DNA from: Geoglobus acetivorans
GTDB taxonomy: Archaea > Halobacteriota > Archaeoglobi > Archaeoglobales > Archaeoglobaceae
Direction: 5' to 3'
NCBI RefSeq assembly: GCF_000789255.1
Contig: NZ_CP009552.1
Span: 1,116,001-1,180,000, forward strand
Length of the DNA stretch: 64,000 nt
The first letter of the stretch is position 1, and each line of letters opens with the position of its first letter. Below, piece after piece: positions 32,557 through 41,212 of the stretch. A program made the position numbers and the translations under genes. Under the pieces are notes generated by a model. It worked only from the letters and a program-made list of their open reading frames with translations. It did not search any database and was not told where the DNA came from.

Positions 32557-32925
32557 ATGAAAATTGGAGAATTCATGCAAAAGAATGTGGTGATGGTCGA
32601 CGAAAAAACCAGGGTGCGTGAGGTGGCCAGAATCATGGGAGAAAAAAGGATAGGAAGCGTAATCGTTACAAAAGACGGTAAGCCGTACGGGATTTTTACG
32701 GAGCGTGATTTCTTTTCCAAGGCCGTGCTGAACGAGGGACTCGAAAATCCTGTATCAAACTTTGTGTCGTCCCCCCTCATAACGGTAAACCCGGAATACA
32801 CCATTCACGAAGCCTCAAAAATAATGGCTGATATGAAGATAAGGCGACTGGTTGTTGCCGAAGGGGAAAAAATAGTCGGGATTTTCACCGCAAGCGACCT
32901 TGTAAGGGCAATTTCCGGCAGGTGA
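32557..32925 (+). CDS. Two-CBS-domain protein
   Basis: 122 residues made only of two CBS motifs: MQKNVVMVDEKTRVREVARIM...IGSVIVTKDGKPYGIFTERDF and SPLITVNPEYTIHEASKIM...RRLVVAEGEKIVGIFTASDL. Such stand-alone pairs bind adenosine nucleotides or AdoMet and sense energy state. First gene of a long run leading to the tRNA-modification genes. Confidence 0.92.
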   Translation: MKIGEFMQKNVVMVDEKTRVREVARIMGEKRIGSVIVTKDGKPYGIFTERDFFSKAVLNEGLENPVSNFVSSPLITVNPEYTIHEASKIMADMKIRRLVVAEGEKIVGIFTASDLVRAISGR

Positions 32926-32930
32926 TTGTG

Positions 32931-33152
32931 ATGCTGAAGTGCAAAACATGCGGAAAGGAACTTAAAGAAAATGAAGAGGGCATAACCTGGAGAAAATGCA
33001 GCATATGCAAGGAACCCGTTTGTTTTGACGATATACACTACATAGGCACCTGGATGAGGGGCCTTTACAAGGATTACGTTACTGTAATTCCAGTATGCGA
33101 AGATGAGCTTCCCCGAAAAAGATTAAAAAAGGAACTCGAACAGAGGCTTTGA
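32931..33152 (+). CDS. Small zinc-ribbon protein
   Basis: 73 residues with CKTCGKE and CSICKEPVC as zinc ligands. ATG 32931 follows GGTGATTGTG; the alternative GTG 32922 lies in that site. Ends overlapping trmY by one base. Function unknown; the position before trmY-pus10 hints at RNA metabolism. Confidence 0.65.
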   Translation: MLKCKTCGKELKENEEGITWRKCSICKEPVCFDDIHYIGTWMRGLYKDYVTVIPVCEDELPRKRLKKELEQRL

Positions 33153-33748
33153 TGGACAGAGTCTTTGTTCTGATCGCCAACAGGGCTGTAACTGCCCCGT
33201 TCAATCTCAACGACCTCCCCGGATCGGCAGGAAGAATGGACATAGTGTGCAGATTTATTTCTCAGTCCCTCTTTGTTTCCCACGGCATCAGAAAAAATGT
33301 GACCGCATACATCATTTTAAAGGGCCCACCAGACCCTGTAAAGAGCATTCGGGTGGAGGGTTCTCAGGTAAGGTATCTGGCTCCCGACGAAAGAAACATT
33401 GCGGGAATGATAAACAAAGCCCTTAAAACAGATGTCGGAGAAGGGTGGACAAGGGTGTCTCCCGGAATATTCATATCATCAAAAGGGCTTGACGATGTGC
33501 TGAAGGAGTTATCCGGCAGAAACATCTACTATCTCAAAGAAACCGGTAAGGACATTGAGAATGTGGAGGTAAGCAGACCCGTATTCGTAATTGGAGACCA
33601 TCTCGGCGTTTCGGAAGAAGATGAAAAATCGATACTGGAAATATCAGAAGAAGTGATATCCCTGGAAGAAACAGCCTATCAGGCCGATCAGTGTGTAACC
33701 ATCCTTAACTACATTCTGGACAGGAGGGAACATGATAGAGGTATGTGA
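33152..33748 (+). CDS. trmY: tRNA (pseudouridine54-N1)-methyltransferase TrmY
   Basis: 198 residues, SPOUT-fold family. Features: N-terminal FVLIANRAVTAPFNLNDLPGSAGRMD, VTAYIILKGPPDP, and the C-terminal knot FVIGDHLGVSEED with LEETAYQADQCVTILNYILD. It methylates pseudouridine 54 of archaeal tRNA to m1-pseudouridine. The next gene encodes the enzyme that makes that pseudouridine, and the two overlap by 17 bases. Confidence 0.93.
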   Translation: MDRVFVLIANRAVTAPFNLNDLPGSAGRMDIVCRFISQSLFVSHGIRKNVTAYIILKGPPDPVKSIRVEGSQVRYLAPDERNIAGMINKALKTDVGEGWTRVSPGIFISSKGLDDVLKELSGRNIYYLKETGKDIENVEVSRPVFVIGDHLGVSEEDEKSILEISEEVISLEETAYQADQCVTILNYILDRREHDRGM

Positions 33749-34853
33749 TCAATGCAAAAGAAGGATTGGCTTCGGCAGAGAGGGCAAATGCACGGTATGC
33801 TGCAACGCATTTGATCGGATCGAAAGCTTAGCCAGGAAAATCCTCAGTGAACTTGAAGAATATGAATTCGATACGTTTGATGCGGGTATCAGGCTCTATG
33901 GAAGTTCTAAAGCTATGCAGGACTTTCTAAGAGAAAAATTTGGAATAGAGGATACGCTGAAAGAACATTTCAGAACAGAATTTATAAGGAGATTCTCCGA
34001 AATTTCTGGCAGGAAAAGAAAGGTTGGCGGAGACATAAACATAATCGTGAATCTTGAAAATCTGAACTACAGCATAGAAATATCTCCAGTTTTTATTTAT
34101 GGACGATACAAGAAACGGGTCAGATTCCTTTCCCAGACAAGATGGCTGTGCGGAGATTGTGGGGGCAAGGGCTGTGAAAGGTGCAACTACACCGGCAGAA
34201 AATACCTCAGCGTTGAAGATCTGATTATTCAACCTGCACTCGAGCTTTTTAAAGGGAAAAATGCATTTCTCCACGGATCAGGAAGAGAGGATGTCGACGC
34301 CAGAATGCTCGGAACTGGCAGACCATTCATTCTTGAAATAGAGGCTCCAAAAAAAAGAAAAGTCAATCTAAATGAGCTTGAAACTGCAATCAATGAAAAT
34401 GCTGGCGGAAAAATCGAGGTGGAGTTTTTCTTCTACTCGGATAGAAAAGCCGTTGAGAGAATAAAGAAAGCAGCTTACTCGAAAACCTACAGAGCGATAA
34501 TAAGTCTGGAGGAAGATGTGGATTCTGAACAGCTCGAGAAAGCGCTCAAAAAGCTGGAAGGGCATGAAATATCTCAGAGAACTCCCCAGAGGGTGGAACA
34601 CAGAAGGGCTGATAAGGTCAGAAAAAGAAAAGTGTACTCCATCAGGCTCCTTCTGAAAAAAGGAAGGAAGGCTGTAGTAACAATTCATGCCGAAAGCGGA
34701 CTGTACATTAAGGAGCTTATAAGCGGTGATGGAGGAAGGACAACTCCAAGCCTGAGCGAACTTCTTGGCATGGATTGCAGGGTCGAAAAACTTGATGTGT
34801 TATCAATAAATGGTGGGCTTGAGGACGGAAATCTTAAATACAATCCCGCATAG
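33732..34853 (+). CDS. pus10: tRNA pseudouridine synthase Pus10
   Basis: 373 residues. N-terminal zinc-binding part CDQCKRRIGFG...CTVC, a THUMP-like region, and a C-terminal synthase domain with the catalytic Asp in REDVDARMLGTGRPF (about residue 185). Also CGDCGGKGCERCNYTG as a second Cys-rich insertion. Archaeal Pus10 makes pseudouridine at tRNA 54 and 55. ATG preceded by GGAGGGAAC within trmY. Confidence 0.94.
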   Translation: MIEVCDQCKRRIGFGREGKCTVCCNAFDRIESLARKILSELEEYEFDTFDAGIRLYGSSKAMQDFLREKFGIEDTLKEHFRTEFIRRFSEISGRKRKVGGDINIIVNLENLNYSIEISPVFIYGRYKKRVRFLSQTRWLCGDCGGKGCERCNYTGRKYLSVEDLIIQPALELFKGKNAFLHGSGREDVDARMLGTGRPFILEIEAPKKRKVNLNELETAINENAGGKIEVEFFFYSDRKAVERIKKAAYSKTYRAIISLEEDVDSEQLEKALKKLEGHEISQRTPQRVEHRRADKVRKRKVYSIRLLLKKGRKAVVTIHAESGLYIKELISGDGGRTTPSLSELLGMDCRVEKLDVLSINGGLEDGNLKYNPA

Positions 34854-34876
34854 TCAGGCTGAGAGGGTGATTCGTC

Positions 34877-35173
34877 ATGGGATATAGCAAATCACACGGG
34901 TTCAGATTCAAGTCGGGTAGGAAGCTCAGAAAAAGAGTTAGAGAGAGGGGCATTAAAATAAGAAAAGTGCTTCAGACGTTTGAAGTCGGCCAGACCGTCC
35001 ACATTGACATCGAACCAGCATCACACAGAGGGATGCCCCACCCGAGATTTCAGGGAAGAACCGGAAAGATAGTTGGAATCAGGGGGAGAGCTTACCTCGT
35101 AGAAATAACGGACGGAGGTAAGAAAAAGGTCATCTTCGCACGGCCAGAACATCTGAAGCCTCAGGGGGCCTGA
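34877..35173 (+). CDS. rpl21e: Large ribosomal subunit protein eL21
   Basis: 98 residues, basic, with GFRFKSGRKLRKRVRERG at the start and RTGKIVGIRGRAYLVEI as the KOW-like core. Ribosome site GGGTGATTCGTC. First of the classic archaeal run eL21-Rpo4-DUF655-KsgA. Confidence 0.95.
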   Translation: MGYSKSHGFRFKSGRKLRKRVRERGIKIRKVLQTFEVGQTVHIDIEPASHRGMPHPRFQGRTGKIVGIRGRAYLVEITDGGKKKVIFARPEHLKPQGA

Positions 35174-35174
35174 G

Positions 35175-35525
35175 ATGACATTCAAAGAAGTTCTTGATTT
35201 TCAATATCTCACCTTGGCTGAAGCAAAGGAGAGACTCTCGGAAATAGTTGAGAAAAGGAAGGAAGTTGCTGAGCTCAGCTTTGAAACTCGAAAAACCCTC
35301 AACTATCTGAATGCCGTCACAAAACTTGATGCCGAAACCTCGAGAAAACTTGTTGAAGAACTTGAGAAACTTCCACATGTTTCGACCGAAATAGCGATAA
35401 AAATTGCAGATATCCTTCCAGACATTCCAGACGAAATTAGAGTTATTTACGCAAAAGAAAGAATAACTCTGACCCCCGAACAGATCCAGGAGATTCTTGA
35501 TATAGTCGCCAAATATAAACATTGA
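35175..35525 (+). CDS. rpoF: RNA polymerase subunit Rpo4 (RpoF)
   Basis: 116 residues, helical. HRDC-like region with SFETRKTLNYLNAVTKLD and IADILPDIPDEIRVIYAKER. Pairs with Rpo7 in the polymerase stalk. Position between eL21 and DUF655 is conserved across euryarchaea. Confidence 0.93.
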   Translation: MTFKEVLDFQYLTLAEAKERLSEIVEKRKEVAELSFETRKTLNYLNAVTKLDAETSRKLVEELEKLPHVSTEIAIKIADILPDIPDEIRVIYAKERITLTPEQIQEILDIVAKYKH

Positions 35526-35569
35526 GAAAAAATTATATACTTCTCTTTTTAAAATAAGGAGTGATTACC

Positions 35570-36136
35570 ATGACAGCAGATAGAAAAAAGTTAGAGGATT
35601 ATGCCTACGTGCTGGACTTCATGCCATACGGCCATCCTGACAGCAAGGCGCCCATCCACAAAAGGGAGCCTCTGGCCCAGGTAATAGGGGAAAATTACTT
35701 CACACTTCTGGAAGTTAGCATCAGACGGGATAAAAACCCGCTTATTGGAGACAAGGTGTATATAGGAAAAGAGGGAAGAGATGTCGTGAACAAAATAAAG
35801 AGAAGACTCAGATACGAGGACCTCACCCCTACAGCAAAATCCGAGCTGCCTTTCGTTCTGGAAAAGATTGTCAAAGAGCAGGAAAAGAGGTTTGTGGATT
35901 TCTTCAACAATGCCGGGCCGATTACCACCAGACTTCACCAGCTTGAGCTTCTGCCAGGCATAGGGAAAAAGCTGATGTGGAATATACTTGAAGAGAGGAA
36001 AAAAGAGCCTTTCAAAAGCTTCGAAGACCTTGCCAGCAGAGTGAAGGGACTGGCACATCCTGAAAAGACCATCGTTTCAAGAATAATAGACGAGCTTAAA
36101 GACCCCAGAATAAAATACAGACTTTTTACAGCATAA
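35570..36136 (+). CDS. DUF655 RNA/DNA-binding protein with helix-hairpin-helix
   Basis: 188 residues. OB-like N-terminal part with YAYVLDFMPYGHP, then a HhH motif LELLPGIGKKLMWNILEER near residue 130. ATG 35570 is chosen because GGAGTGAT lies before it; GTG 35561 is in that site. Own promoter possible: AATTATATACTTC just upstream. Function unknown but always beside rpo4 and ksgA. Confidence 0.9.
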   Translation: MTADRKKLEDYAYVLDFMPYGHPDSKAPIHKREPLAQVIGENYFTLLEVSIRRDKNPLIGDKVYIGKEGRDVVNKIKRRLRYEDLTPTAKSELPFVLEKIVKEQEKRFVDFFNNAGPITTRLHQLELLPGIGKKLMWNILEERKKEPFKSFEDLASRVKGLAHPEKTIVSRIIDELKDPRIKYRLFTA

Positions 36137-36143
36137 ATTTTTT

Positions 36144-36875
36144 ATGAAATTCTCCAAAAAGCTCGGTCAGCATATTCTGATAGACAGAGGAGTTGTTTCG
36201 AGAATTTCAAGATATGCAGACCTCAAACGAACAGATACAGTTCTCGAAATCGGTTGCGGAACAGGTATTCTAACAGAACAGCTTCTCAAACATGCTGGCA
36301 AGGTCTATGGGATAGAAAAAGACAGGAGATTCGTCAAACTTCTCGAGAACAAATTTCTGAATGAGATTAACGAGGGGAAGTTTGTACTGATTGAAGGAGA
36401 CGCTCTCAAAGTTGAATGGCCTGAATTTAACAAATTCGTATCCAATATACCATATCAGATCTCCTCCGAGCTTACATTCAGACTGCTGAAAAGAAGATAC
36501 GAACTTGCAGTGGTTATGTATCAAAAAGAATTTGCAGAGAGGCTCGTTGCAAGAAGCGGAAAAAAATACGGAAGGCTGAGCGTGGTTGCCCGGGCCTATG
36601 CCACCATAAAAATCCTTGAACACGTGAAGGCTGAAGCTTTCAGGCCCAGACCGAAGGTTGATTCTTCCATCGTCATCATAAAGCCCATCCCGGAAATAAA
36701 CGTAAAAAACATGGAAAATTTCGAGAGACTTGTCAGAGAGGCATTTTCCAGCAGAAGAAAGAAGTTTGGAAAAATTGCAGAAAAACTCGGAATAGATATT
36801 CCGGAGGACCTGAAAAATGAGAGGCCTGAAAGAATTCCACCGGAAGTTTTCGCAAAACTGTCAGAACGTTTATGA
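36144..36875 (+). CDS. ksgA: 16S rRNA dimethyladenosine transferase KsgA/Dim1
   Basis: 243 residues. AdoMet site LEIGCGTGILTEQLL near residue 34, motif IV NIPYQISS near 100, and C-terminal SSRRKKFGKIAEKLGI. It dimethylates two adjacent adenines near the 16S 3' end during 30S assembly. Overlaps the next gene by 59 bases. Confidence 0.95.
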   Translation: MKFSKKLGQHILIDRGVVSRISRYADLKRTDTVLEIGCGTGILTEQLLKHAGKVYGIEKDRRFVKLLENKFLNEINEGKFVLIEGDALKVEWPEFNKFVSNIPYQISSELTFRLLKRRYELAVVMYQKEFAERLVARSGKKYGRLSVVARAYATIKILEHVKAEAFRPRPKVDSSIVIIKPIPEINVKNMENFERLVREAFSSRRKKFGKIAEKLGIDIPEDLKNERPERIPPEVFAKLSERL

Positions 36876-37398
36876 ACCGGCAGAGGATTCCGAGCTGCTT
36901 CTTGAGGCAGCTCTTGTCGAGATTAACGAAGACGATGTTGTGCTTGAAGTTGGTGGGGGGAGCGGGTATGTCTCGTACTTCCTGAAGGACAGATGCAGGT
37001 ACCTGCTATCCACAGACCTCAATCCACACGCAGTAAAATGCATGAAGAAACTGGGAATAGAGAGCATCAGGACCTACCTCGCCAGAGGCATAAGGGCCAG
37101 ATTTTCCCTCATCCTGTTCAATCCACCCTACCTGGAACTTGAGGAGTGGGAAAAAAAGGGAGACTGGCTTGAAATAGCAATTGATGGCGGGAAAAAGGGT
37201 ACAGAAATATCTGAAAAGTTCCTCGAAGAGATTAGATACAACCTATCCGAAAACGGAAGGATAATACTCATATCATCATCCCACACACATGCCACTCTGG
37301 AGGATTATCTCGAGAGATCAGAATACATGTGGGAAATCATCAAAAGAAAGAAGCTGTTTTTTGAGGAACTCTATGCACTGAAATTAAAGCTGAGATAA
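36817..37398 (+). CDS. HemK/Mtq2-type methyltransferase (release-factor glutamine methylase)
   Basis: 193 residues. VYEPAEDSELLLEAAL opens the domain, AdoMet loop LEVGGGSGYVSYFL, and catalytic NPPY (FNPPYLEL), the signature of glutamine/amino N-methylases. The archaeal/eukaryotic branch modifies aRF1/eRF1. No alternative start is available downstream, so the long overlap with ksgA appears real. Confidence 0.88.
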   Translation: MRGLKEFHRKFSQNCQNVYEPAEDSELLLEAALVEINEDDVVLEVGGGSGYVSYFLKDRCRYLLSTDLNPHAVKCMKKLGIESIRTYLARGIRARFSLILFNPPYLELEEWEKKGDWLEIAIDGGKKGTEISEKFLEEIRYNLSENGRIILISSSHTHATLEDYLERSEYMWEIIKRKKLFFEELYALKLKLR

Positions 37399-37644
37399 AA
37401 CCTCATCAATCTTCGAGATTATCCTCTGATTCGCTTCCTTGAGAACTTCAAGTGGGTCCTTTCCAGAGGTCCTTATCATCAGTTCGGCCTCATCCCTCAG
37501 GGGGTGAGTTATGTTGTATTTCGCAAGCACAACACCATCATCATTCACAAGCTCATGCTGAAGAAGATTCAGAAATGTGTGATCTTCACCCTTAACCATC
37601 AGCCTTACATAGTTCTCAGCCAGTTCCACGATCTTTACTTCCAT
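37384..37644 (-). CDS. rpoL: RNA polymerase subunit Rpo11 (RpoL)
   Basis: 86 residues with the dimerisation-type fold: HTFLNLLQHELVNDDGVVLAKYNITHPL. Pairs with Rpo3 in polymerase assembly. Convergent with the HemK-like gene, ends overlapping by 15 bases, and 3 bases after csl4. Confidence 0.94.
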   Translation of the reverse strand: MEVKIVELAENYVRLMVKGEDHTFLNLLQHELVNDDGVVLAKYNITHPLRDEAELMIRTSGKDPLEVLKEANQRIISKIDEVLSQL

Positions 37645-37647
37645 CGT

Positions 37648-38184
37648 TCACCACTCTCCTTTGCCATAGTTTGCAGAAACTTTTCTTTTTTCGACATTAC
37701 CACATTCCGGACATTTAAGTTTATCCTTCTCAACCTCAAGTCTTGAACCACATTTACTGCAGATTGCCCTCACCACTCCAAGGTCTTTTTCCTTTATGGA
37801 AAGCCTCAGGCTGTTGTCTATCACCCTTGCAACCACAATATCCCAGTATTTAACGGCATCATCCACGTTTTTCATGTAATCCTTGCTCATGTTGGAGATG
37901 TGAAGCAACGCCCTGTCATAATGCCTCAAAGCCCTCTCACTCCCTCTTTTCCTCGCAATTTCCACCATTGCAAAGCTGTTCCTCGTATCCACAACCCTGC
38001 CTATGACAACATCATCCTTTCCCAGCTCAGGTATCTCCTTCACAGTTTCCACGCTTATGGTCTTCTCTTCTATTCTGACTTTTCCGGCTGTTGCCGCGAA
38101 AAGCTTTCCATCCTCTTCATAAACACCTTTCCCAGGCATATACTCCTCCGCATATCCCAAGAAATCTCCTGGTAACACAAACAT
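37648..38184 (-). CDS. csl4: Exosome subunit Csl4
   Basis: 178 residues: N-terminal domain FVLPGDFLGYAEEYMPGKGVY, central S1 domain (about 55-130), C-terminal zinc ribbon CSKCGSRL...CPECG. RNA-binding cap of the archaeal exosome. Confidence 0.94.
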   Translation of the reverse strand: MFVLPGDFLGYAEEYMPGKGVYEEDGKLFAATAGKVRIEEKTISVETVKEIPELGKDDVVIGRVVDTRNSFAMVEIARKRGSERALRHYDRALLHISNMSKDYMKNVDDAVKYWDIVVARVIDNSLRLSIKEKDLGVVRAICSKCGSRLEVEKDKLKCPECGNVEKRKVSANYGKGEW

Positions 38185-38778
38185 CTAAATCCTCTCCATT
38201 CTGAATACCTCTACGTTTATCAATTTATATGGTTTTTCATGAAACCAGTAAAGCCGCTTAAGGGGTATGCTGTATTTCCAGCAATGAGTGATGCCAAATC
38301 CATTATCTCCGGCATTTTTCTCCACGAATTTTTCAGACCCGGCTGAATGCACGGAGTACACAACTTCCCCGATCTCAAAAGCTTTTTCGAGAAAAATCCT
38401 GTCCGCATTTCTCCTCTGAATTCCAAACGGGGGATTCATGACCACTCCTGTTCGTTCTTTGATTTCAAGAAATCTGACATCCTGGTGAACAAAATCAACA
38501 AAGACTCCAGCTTTTTCACTGTTGGATCTTGCAAGAAGCAGAGCTTCCCTATCCTTGTCCACACCAAGAACCTCAAAACCTACAAGGGAAAAAGCAATGG
38601 AGAGTATCCCCGTCCCGCATCCGAGGTCAACAAACCTGCTCACATGAGAATCGAGCAGGTTGGCTGTGACCGCAAGCTCCGCTGCCAGGCCAGACGGCGT
38701 TGGATACTGTTCAAGCTGTATTTTTGGATTCCTGAAAACATCAAGTTTTTCAAGAATGATCGCAAGCTCCTTTTTCAT
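38185..38778 (-). CDS. METTL5-like RNA N6-adenine methyltransferase
   Basis: 197 residues from ATG 38778 (the longer open frame into rpl12 is low-complexity antisense and rejected). AdoMet site VDLGCGTGILSIAF, catalytic NPPFG at about residue 110 (VVMNPPFGIQ), and LEQYPTPSGLAAELA at the start. Family members methylate rRNA adenines. It abuts csl4. Confidence 0.87.
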   Translation of the reverse strand: MKKELAIILEKLDVFRNPKIQLEQYPTPSGLAAELAVTANLLDSHVSRFVDLGCGTGILSIAFSLVGFEVLGVDKDREALLLARSNSEKAGVFVDFVHQDVRFLEIKERTGVVMNPPFGIQRRNADRIFLEKAFEIGEVVYSVHSAGSEKFVEKNAGDNGFGITHCWKYSIPLKRLYWFHEKPYKLINVEVFRMERI

Positions 38779-38800
38779 AAAAAGAAGAAAAAATTGTTGT

Positions 38801-39118
38801 TCAGCCAAAGAGTGCCCCGAGTCCCTCGAGGGCTTCCTCTTCCTTGGCCTCTTCCTCTTCTTCCTCTTCCTTCTTCTCCTCTGCTTCTGCTGCTCCCTCG
38901 GCAGGAGCTGCAGCCGGTGCGGCTGCGACGGCAGGAGCAGCAAATGCGGCCTTGCTCACTGCCTCCTCAATGTCAACACCCTCAAGAGCAGCAACCAGTG
39001 CCTTAACTCTCGCCTCGTTGACCTCGATTCCAGCAGCTTCAAGCACTGCCTTTACATTCTCCTCTGTTATTTCCTTTCCAGCAGCATGTAGCAACAACGC
39101 AGCATACACATACTCCAT
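38801..39118 (-). CDS. rpl12: Ribosomal stalk protein P1/L12
   Basis: 105 residues: helical dimerisation domain [22 protein letters not shown], Ala/Pro hinge, poly-Glu/Lys stretch, and the conserved tail [11 protein letters not shown] that contacts elongation factors. ATG 39118 is favoured by GAGGTGATG just upstream. The same 11-residue tail ends P0. Confidence 0.96.
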   Translation of the reverse strand: MEYVYAALLLHAAGKEITEENVKAVLEAAGIEVNEARVKALVAALEGVDIEEAVSKAAFAAPAVAAAPAAAPAEGAAEAEEKKEEEEEEEAKEEEALEGLGALFG

Positions 39119-39134
39119 TTTCATCACCTCTCAA

Positions 39135-40148
39135 TTAACCGAATAACGCACCCAAACCTTCGAGAGCCTCCTCCTCTTTGGGCTCTTCTTCCTCCTCTTC
39201 CTCTTCTTCCTTCGCCTCTTCAACCTGCTCCGCAGCAGGTTGCTGAACGGCGACACTCAAACCGCTAAGCCTCTCCTTCAGATCTTCATCAAGAGCCTCA
39301 TCACCCAGCAGATTTGCAACCGCAAGCATCTCTGAGTATGCCTTTGCAAGTATATCCGGCATGACTTCCTTCTCGAATACCGCGGCATTTATTGCAAGGT
39401 TCTTTGCGTCAAGGAATGCCTTCTGGATGAGTATCTCAGCCGTCTCCTCCGTAACGTATGCTGAATTAACTGCCAGATTGAGTGCCTTCCTTGCAGCCTC
39501 AATGAAGTCCTCAAAGACCTGCGCCTCATCAATTGCGAGATCCACAGGAGTGAAAACTATTCCATTCTCCATCAGAGCCTTTGTGTCAAGCCCTATTTTG
39601 ATTGGCTTAACTTCAAGAAGGTTGAGTGCCCTTGCAACTTCAGGCTTAACAACCTCTCCAGCCTTGACAACTGTAACCGTGTTCTTCACGACAATCTTAC
39701 CCTTCTCAATCGCTGCAGGAATTCCCGCAGCCTGAATTTCTCCGAGAATTGGGCCGGGAGGGAAATTGGTTGGTCCAGCTTCAACAACAACGTCAACAGG
39801 TGAAACCTGATTTGGCTTCAATGGTGACGGAGTTTTCGTATTTTCAAGCTTCTTGAAGAGCTTGAAGGGATTCAGCCTGGATGCAACGATAGCTACCTGA
39901 TCCTCAATGTAATCTTCAAGCTTCTTGTAATCTCCGCCAAGAGACTCAAGAGCAAGCTTGAGCAGAGTGTTCTTCACAACCCTTATCGCGACCTCATCTC
40001 TGAGGTCCCTTCTCACACTCTGAAACTGAGAGGAGGGCACCCCCCTGAATCCCGCTATACCAACAACAGGGTATTCCCTGAAGAGCCTCTTAATTTCCTC
40101 AACAGCATCCACTTTCCATTGTGGAACCTTTCCCCTTACTGCGGACAT
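39135..40148 (-). CDS. rplP0: Ribosomal stalk protein P0 (uL10)
   Basis: 337 residues: rRNA-binding L10 domain (about 1-105), archaeal insertion, helical spine that carries P1 dimers, Glu-rich hinge and tail [11 protein letters not shown] identical to P1. One base after rpl1. Confidence 0.96.
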   Translation of the reverse strand: MSAVRGKVPQWKVDAVEEIKRLFREYPVVGIAGFRGVPSSQFQSVRRDLRDEVAIRVVKNTLLKLALESLGGDYKKLEDYIEDQVAIVASRLNPFKLFKKLENTKTPSPLKPNQVSPVDVVVEAGPTNFPPGPILGEIQAAGIPAAIEKGKIVVKNTVTVVKAGEVVKPEVARALNLLEVKPIKIGLDTKALMENGIVFTPVDLAIDEAQVFEDFIEAARKALNLAVNSAYVTEETAEILIQKAFLDAKNLAINAAVFEKEVMPDILAKAYSEMLAVANLLGDEALDEDLKERLSGLSVAVQQPAAEQVEEAKEEEEEEEEEPKEEEALEGLGALFG

Positions 40149-40149
40149 T

Positions 40150-40797
40150 TCAGATCACCCTCACTGCAGGACCCATTGTTGTCTTAACATATACAGACTT
40201 AACAATCTGCTGTGCATTATCATATTTGTTCTCAACAACCTTAAGGATTTCCATCGCATTCTCAGCAATATCTGCAGCATCCATGTCTCTTGTCCCTATG
40301 GGCGCATGGAATGTGAGCTTGTCTCTCGTCCTTACCCTCACAGAATTTCTGAGCCTCTCGATAAGCGGCGTGGGGTCTGCTCCGGGAGGCAGTGGCTGAG
40401 GCATCTTACCCCTCGGACCGAGAACCTGACCGAGTTTCTTACCAATTTCAGGCATCAGAGGAGCCTCAGCTATGAAAAAATCCACCTTATTCGCAAGCTT
40501 TCTTGCTTCCCTCTTGTTCTTGGCAAGCTCGTCAATCTCTTCCGGAGAAACGAGCACATCAGCTCCAGCTTCCTTAGCTTTAAGCGCAGTTTCACCCCTC
40601 GCAAAAACACCAATCCTTCTCGGCTTTCCAAGACCTTTTGGCAGCAGCACAAGAGAGTCAAGTCTGTTTTCCGGTTTCTTCATGTCAAGATTTCTCAGAT
40701 TCACTGCCATTTCCACGGTTTCTGTGAATTTCCTTGGCTTTGCACCATTTATTGCTTCTCCGATTTTCTCCTCAAGCAAACTTTTCTCAACCAGCAT
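40150..40797 (-). CDS. rpl1: Ribosomal protein uL1
   Basis: 215 residues; ARKFTETVEMAVNLRNLD at the start, LGPRGKMPQPLPPGAD and signature region near DKLTFHAPIGTRDM. Forms the L1 stalk. First gene of the L1-P0-P1 operon. Family members often repress their own mRNA; see the leader entry. Confidence 0.96.
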   Translation of the reverse strand: MLVEKSLLEEKIGEAINGAKPRKFTETVEMAVNLRNLDMKKPENRLDSLVLLPKGLGKPRRIGVFARGETALKAKEAGADVLVSPEEIDELAKNKREARKLANKVDFFIAEAPLMPEIGKKLGQVLGPRGKMPQPLPPGADPTPLIERLRNSVRVRTRDKLTFHAPIGTRDMDAADIAENAMEILKVVENKYDNAQQIVKSVYVKTTMGPAVRVI

Positions 40798-40852
40798 TTT
40801 ATCACCCCGTAGTGCAGCGGCTTGCGCCTCCTACGGATTCCTCCGTAGACTA
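40798..40852 (-). promoter_or_regulatory. Structured 5' leader of the L1-P0-L12 operon
   Basis: From a TATA-like TATTTTAAA (about 40874-40882) the transcript should begin near 40852. Its leader folds into CTACGG-AGGAAT-CCGTAG (40831-40848) and GGC-GCAA-GCC (40819-40828), followed by CTACGGGGTGAT before the ATG. The third CTACGG could compete with the first hairpin and mask the ribosome site. Likely site for L1 autoregulation (inference). Confidence 0.5.
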
Positions 40853-41212
40853 TCAGCCTTGACTTTAAAAGTGGGTTTAAAATATTTTTGATGTCCCGAT
40901 CCTGATATCTCTCAATATGCAATTATTCGTATGCACAGATATTAAGGCTGATTGATTGAAAAACAAAAAAACCGGAAATTTTTGGAATTAACCAGAAATG
41001 GCAAATAAATTCCTGAATAAACCTAAATTGGCCTATAATTTCCTTTTTGTTTTAGAAATGGAGTTTGATATTCCCCACATTTTGCGAAAACTTTAAAAAT
41101 CAATTTGTATTACCAGCGATTCAATATTAGAATGGTCTGAAACTTCAAAAAATCCCGATTTCCAGTAGTTTAGAGGTGTTTACGATGCCAGAAATGGGAG
41201 AAGGTGATGAAG
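40853..41212. other. Divergent intergenic region between rpl1 and speH
   Basis: About 360 AT-rich bases. Holds the rpl1 promoter near 40878 and a likely speH promoter (AACTTTAAAAATC near 41090). An ATG at 41184 opens a 30-codon frame out of phase with speH; I see no support for it. No RNA gene recognised. Confidence 0.5.

Noticed and set aside
38779-38943. N-terminal extension of the METTL5-like methylase
   Set aside because: The added residues are low-complexity Arg/Lys/Gln from the antisense of the Glu-rich rpl12 tail; ATG 38778 fits the family start.
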